Shown: in pieces, positions 6,147 to 8,461 of the stretch
How positions within the stretch are numbered: the first letter of the stretch is position 1
Layout: each line of letters starts with the position of its first letter
NCBI GenBank assembly: GCA_030639165.1
Contig: DAOWDF010000246.1
Span: 1 to 8,461 of the forward strand
Direction of reading: 5' to 3'
Length of the DNA: 8,461 bases
Source: Alphaproteobacteria bacterium
GTDB taxonomy: Bacteria > Pseudomonadota > Alphaproteobacteria > Micavibrionales > Micavibrionaceae
The notes under the pieces: generated by a model
The model's database searches: none
Seen by the model: only the letters and a program-made list of their open reading frames with translations
Told to the model about the DNA's origin: nothing
Made by a program: the position numbers and the translations under genes

Positions 6147-7400
6147 ATGGGCATACCTTATCAAGCTATTAACTGCAAGCGTATAATATTACTAACGGCC
6201 ATATTGTTTATATGCTTTGCCATCGTAAAGCAAGCATTTGCTTATGATTCTTTATTCGTCGTTGAAAATGTCGCAGTTGATATCACTGCTGCAAATTCTG
6301 TGGCCGCGCAAGAGCAGGCTTTTGAAGTCGCGCAAGTTAAAGCTTTTCGGATATTAGCTCGAAGAATGGTTGATAAGTCGCAGCTTGAAACTATTGCTAC
6401 TCCAGACTCCCTGACCATTTCCTCGCTCATCAAGGATTATGAGGTCACAAACGAGCAGTTATCTTCTGTACGTTATGTCGGTACATATATTTTCCGTTTC
6501 CGTGAAGCCGCTGTAAGCAAGCTGTTTTCTGTATCAGGGGTTAGTTTCACTAATAAAAGCAGCAAGCCCTTACTGATCTTGCCTATACTTCAAATAGACG
6601 GCAGGAATACTATTTGGTCAGAAGGGAATATCTGGATGGCTGCTTGGAGCTCTGCAAATATCCCTAACAGCCTTGTCCCGATAGAGGTTCCTATCGGTGA
6701 TTTAATGGATATTTCTGATATAGAAGAAACTCAGGCATTAAGCTATGAACGCAGAAATCTTGATCGTATGTTGTTGCGTTATAATGCGAAGGAAGCGGCA
6801 ATTATGATTGCTATTCCTGATATTATTCTATCACAGGTGAAAAGTAACAGATCGCGTGCAACAGGTAATTTGCGTATCAGTATATATCGCACTGACCGCG
6901 CTTATGCAGAGCATGTCAGAGATGTTACTATAGAGGCTGATGGCAAGGAGAGCGTTAAGAAGCTATATAGCCGCGCTGTTTTAAGGGCGCATGCCGTATT
7001 GCAAGATGACTGGAAGCATAAAACCGTTGCTAGTGCTGCACAAGGGCAGACATTCCTTGTCCGCACCCCTATAGACAATATTGGGCAGTGGGTAAGGTTA
7101 CAAAAATCTTTGGGCGGTATATCCGGCCTTAGGGGGGTTAATGTCATTTCGCTAAGAAAAGATATGGCGCGCTTATCTTTTGACTTTCGTGGTGATGAAA
7201 TGCGTCTGCGCGAAGCTTTGGCTAGATCTGCATTATATCTTGGTCAAGGATATCAAAATGGCTCTGCCTATAAATTCACCTCAAATATGAGAAGTGAGCC
7301 AAATATCATTTTTGACTTAACTTATGGGTATAAGCCTGCCAATATGGGAGCAGACTCTTCTGCGCCACAAGGCAGCAATAGTAATATACACACATTTTAA
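6147..7400 (+). CDS. Secreted DUF2066 domain protein
   Basis: A 417-residue protein. The frame is open well upstream, but the ATG at 6147 is chosen because AGAGGT (6137-6142) precedes it and it opens directly into a signal peptide: basic KR (11-12), a hydrophobic stretch about 13-27, and a likely signal peptidase I cut after AFA (30-32). The mature N-terminus, FVVENVAVDITAANSVAAQ (37-55), followed by a repeated EQAFEVAQVKAFRILARRMV pattern, resembles DUF2066, a proteobacterial periplasmic or envelope-associated family of unknown biochemical function. The rest is mixed alpha/beta, with no catalytic motif recognised, and a polar, low-complexity tail (SSAPQGSNSNIH). No transmembrane helix beyond the signal sequence is apparent, and no lipobox is seen (Cys10 and Cys23 are not in a lipobox context). 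It is 16 bp upstream of the AI-2E-type permease and probably cotranscribed with it. The domain call is from memory of the family. Confidence 0.8.
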   Translation: MGIPYQAINCKRIILLTAILFICFAIVKQAFAYDSLFVVENVAVDITAANSVAAQEQAFEVAQVKAFRILARRMVDKSQLETIATPDSLTISSLIKDYEVTNEQLSSVRYVGTYIFRFREAAVSKLFSVSGVSFTNKSSKPLLILPILQIDGRNTIWSEGNIWMAAWSSANIPNSLVPIEVPIGDLMDISDIEETQALSYERRNLDRMLLRYNAKEAAIMIAIPDIILSQVKSNRSRATGNLRISIYRTDRAYAEHVRDVTIEADGKESVKKLYSRAVLRAHAVLQDDWKHKTVASAAQGQTFLVRTPIDNIGQWVRLQKSLGGISGLRGVNVISLRKDMARLSFDFRGDEMRLREALARSALYLGQGYQNGSAYKFTSNMRSEPNIIFDLTYGYKPANMGADSSAPQGSNSNIHTF

Positions 7401-7403
7401 GGT

Positions 7404-7419
7404 AAGGATAATGTAATTG
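7404..7419 (+). promoter_or_regulatory. Ribosome binding site with AUG-UAA start-stop directly before a TTG start
   Basis: AAGGA (7404-7408) is followed by ATG TAA (7411-7416) and then TTG (7417-7419), all in one frame. The ATG cannot start the permease because the next codon is a stop. From AAGGA the ATG is only 2 nt away, whereas TTG is 8 nt away, a normal spacing, so TTG is the likely start. The AUG-UAA could also capture ribosomes non-productively and lower permease synthesis. Confidence 0.6.
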
Positions 7420-8461
7420 AGCGCTAAACCATTGAAACCAACTACGCATTTAATATTCTGGAGCTGTGCTTTTACAGTATTTTTACTAACCATTATATTG
7501 TTTAAGGCAGTTCTTTTGCCATTTGTACTTGGTATAGCTGTGGCCTATTTACTAAACCCTTTGGTAAATAAGTTTGATGATATAGGAATTTCCCGCGCTC
7601 CTGCTTCTATGATGATACTTGGTGGGTTTATAGTAATTATAGCAGCTTTTATCGCGATTATCTCACCGATACTATATAGAGAGATGGCTCAATTTTCTGA
7701 TGATCTGCCTTCATATATAGAGAAGATCCGCGCATCTTTAAGTCCTGTAACTGCCAAAATTAATCAGTATATAGCAGGCTCTGAAACTAGCGACATTGAA
7801 GGCTTGTTAAAGGATAATGCTGGAACGGCAATTAATATAGCTAACTATATCGCCATAAGGGTTGCTAATGGCGGGCAAGCATTGGTAGATATGCTATCCG
7901 TAGCCGTATTCATGCCCATAGTCGCATATTTCATGATGAAAGAATGGCCGAAGATTACAAAATGGATATACGATTTGATGCCCCGACATTCACAAGGAGT
8001 TATAATGTCACTTCTAAAGGATATTAATGCCAAGCTATCAGGGTTTGTGCGCGGGCAAATAACCGTCGCCTTTTTCCTCGGCATTGCCTATGCGATAGCC
8101 CTTTCAATCGCAGGTCTTAAATATGGTATTCTAATTGGCCTGATGTCGGGTGCATTATCGGTCATACCAATGCTAGGCTCTGCTATTGGCTTGATAGTTA
8201 GTGTTGGCGTTGCATGGTTCCAAGCTGGTGATCTTATGTTTGTCCTTATAATAGCAGCAATCTTTGTTGCTGGACAAATTATAGAGGGTAATTTCCTAAC
8301 TCCTAAATTAGTAGGAGATAGTGTAGGGCTGCACCCTTTATGGGTGTTCTTCGCTCTTCTTGCAGGGGGCAGCTTGCTCGGAATTCTAGGTATGTTTTTA
8401 GCCGTTCCCGTTGCCGCAGTAATTGGCGTTTTACTTGCTTTCGCGCTTAAGAAATATAAGC
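7417..8461 (+). CDS. AI-2E family transporter / PerM-type permease (partial, C-terminus beyond right edge)
   Basis: 348 complete codons are open from a TTG start to the window edge. The protein has the AI-2E exporter/PerM family plan: two N-terminal hydrophobic segments (about 13-33 and 34-48), a third at about 66-87, a soluble amphipathic region (about 88-150), a helix at about 157-173, and a C-terminal membrane bundle. Family motifs are SGFVRGQ (208-214), a conserved Gly/Pro-rich loop SVIPMLGSAIG (248-258) and GNFLTPKLVGDSVGLHPLW (291-309), followed by a Gly-rich helix, LAGGSLLGILGMFLAVPVAA (315-334). Members range from the proposed autoinducer-2 exporter TqsA to sodium/proton antiporters, so the substrate cannot be assigned; signalling by AI-2 is not implied. 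It is the second gene of the DUF2066 unit. Little of the protein seems missing, as the conserved C-terminal block is already complete. No in-frame ATG occurs before residue 65, so a non-ATG start is required for the first helices. Confidence 0.93.
   Translation, partial: MSAKPLKPTTHLIFWSCAFTVFLLTIILFKAVLLPFVLGIAVAYLLNPLVNKFDDIGISRAPASMMILGGFIVIIAAFIAIISPILYREMAQFSDDLPSYIEKIRASLSPVTAKINQYIAGSETSDIEGLLKDNAGTAINIANYIAIRVANGGQALVDMLSVAVFMPIVAYFMMKEWPKITKWIYDLMPRHSQGVIMSLLKDINAKLSGFVRGQITVAFFLGIAYAIALSIAGLKYGILIGLMSGALSVIPMLGSAIGLIVSVGVAWFQAGDLMFVLIIAAIFVAGQIIEGNFLTPKLVGDSVGLHPLWVFFALLAGGSLLGILGMFLAVPVAAVIGVLLAFALKKYK

Noticed and set aside
6242..8084. Minus-strand open frames opposite the DUF2066 and permease genes
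   Set aside because: They lie opposite convincing genes, lack ribosome binding sites tied to a plausible start, and have no recognisable domains.
1..8461. tRNA, rRNA, CRISPR, transposase, phage or defence-system content
   Set aside because: No cloverleaf, repeat-spacer pattern, terminal inverted repeats or mobile-element protein motifs were seen on either strand. No new multi-gene system could be supported.

Overview
The window looks like chromosomal DNA from an AT-leaning alphaproteobacterium. The main pointers are a very small gene resembling the aa3-type cytochrome c oxidase subunit IV family, which is typical of Alphaproteobacteria, and the block purN-purM / DUF2066 protein / AI-2E-type permease, whose gene order I recall from Proteobacteria. 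Assignment below class level is not possible by eye. I saw no tRNA, rRNA, CRISPR array, insertion sequence or phage gene.

Layout, left to right. (1) Positions 1-432, minus strand: the N-terminal part of a RelA/SpoT-fold protein that runs off the left edge. (2) A 142-bp divergent intergenic region holding candidate promoters for it and for ndk. (3) ndk, plus strand, nucleoside diphosphate kinase. (4) A 16-bp convergent gap, then a 1031-residue hybrid sensor histidine kinase on the minus strand, with a 7TMR-DISM-like sensor, HisKA, HATPase, receiver and Hpt modules. (5) A 50-residue membrane protein (putative COX subunit IV), also minus. (6) purN and purM, minus strand, overlapping by 10 bp. 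(7) A 61-bp divergent gap, then on the plus strand a secreted DUF2066 protein and an AI-2E-family permease that starts with TTG and runs off the right edge.

How the genes fit together. PurM and PurN are non-consecutive steps of de novo purine synthesis (AIR formation and GAR formylation), and Ndk makes nucleoside triphosphates from diphosphates, so nucleotide metabolism appears twice. The RelA/SpoT-fold protein beside ndk invites a link to alarmone or nucleotide signalling, but two positions that matter in classical (p)ppGpp synthetases look substituted, so its activity is open. purM, purN, the small membrane gene and the kinase all read leftward with short gaps and no obvious terminator, so read-through is possible. 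The DUF2066 and permease genes form a tight two-gene unit reading away from purM.

Most of the window is ordinary housekeeping sequence. The items most worth a second look are the divergent RelA/SpoT-like protein, the single-chain phosphorelay kinase, the AUG-UAA start-stop directly before the permease's UUG start, and a perfect 11-bp inverted repeat inside the kinase gene.
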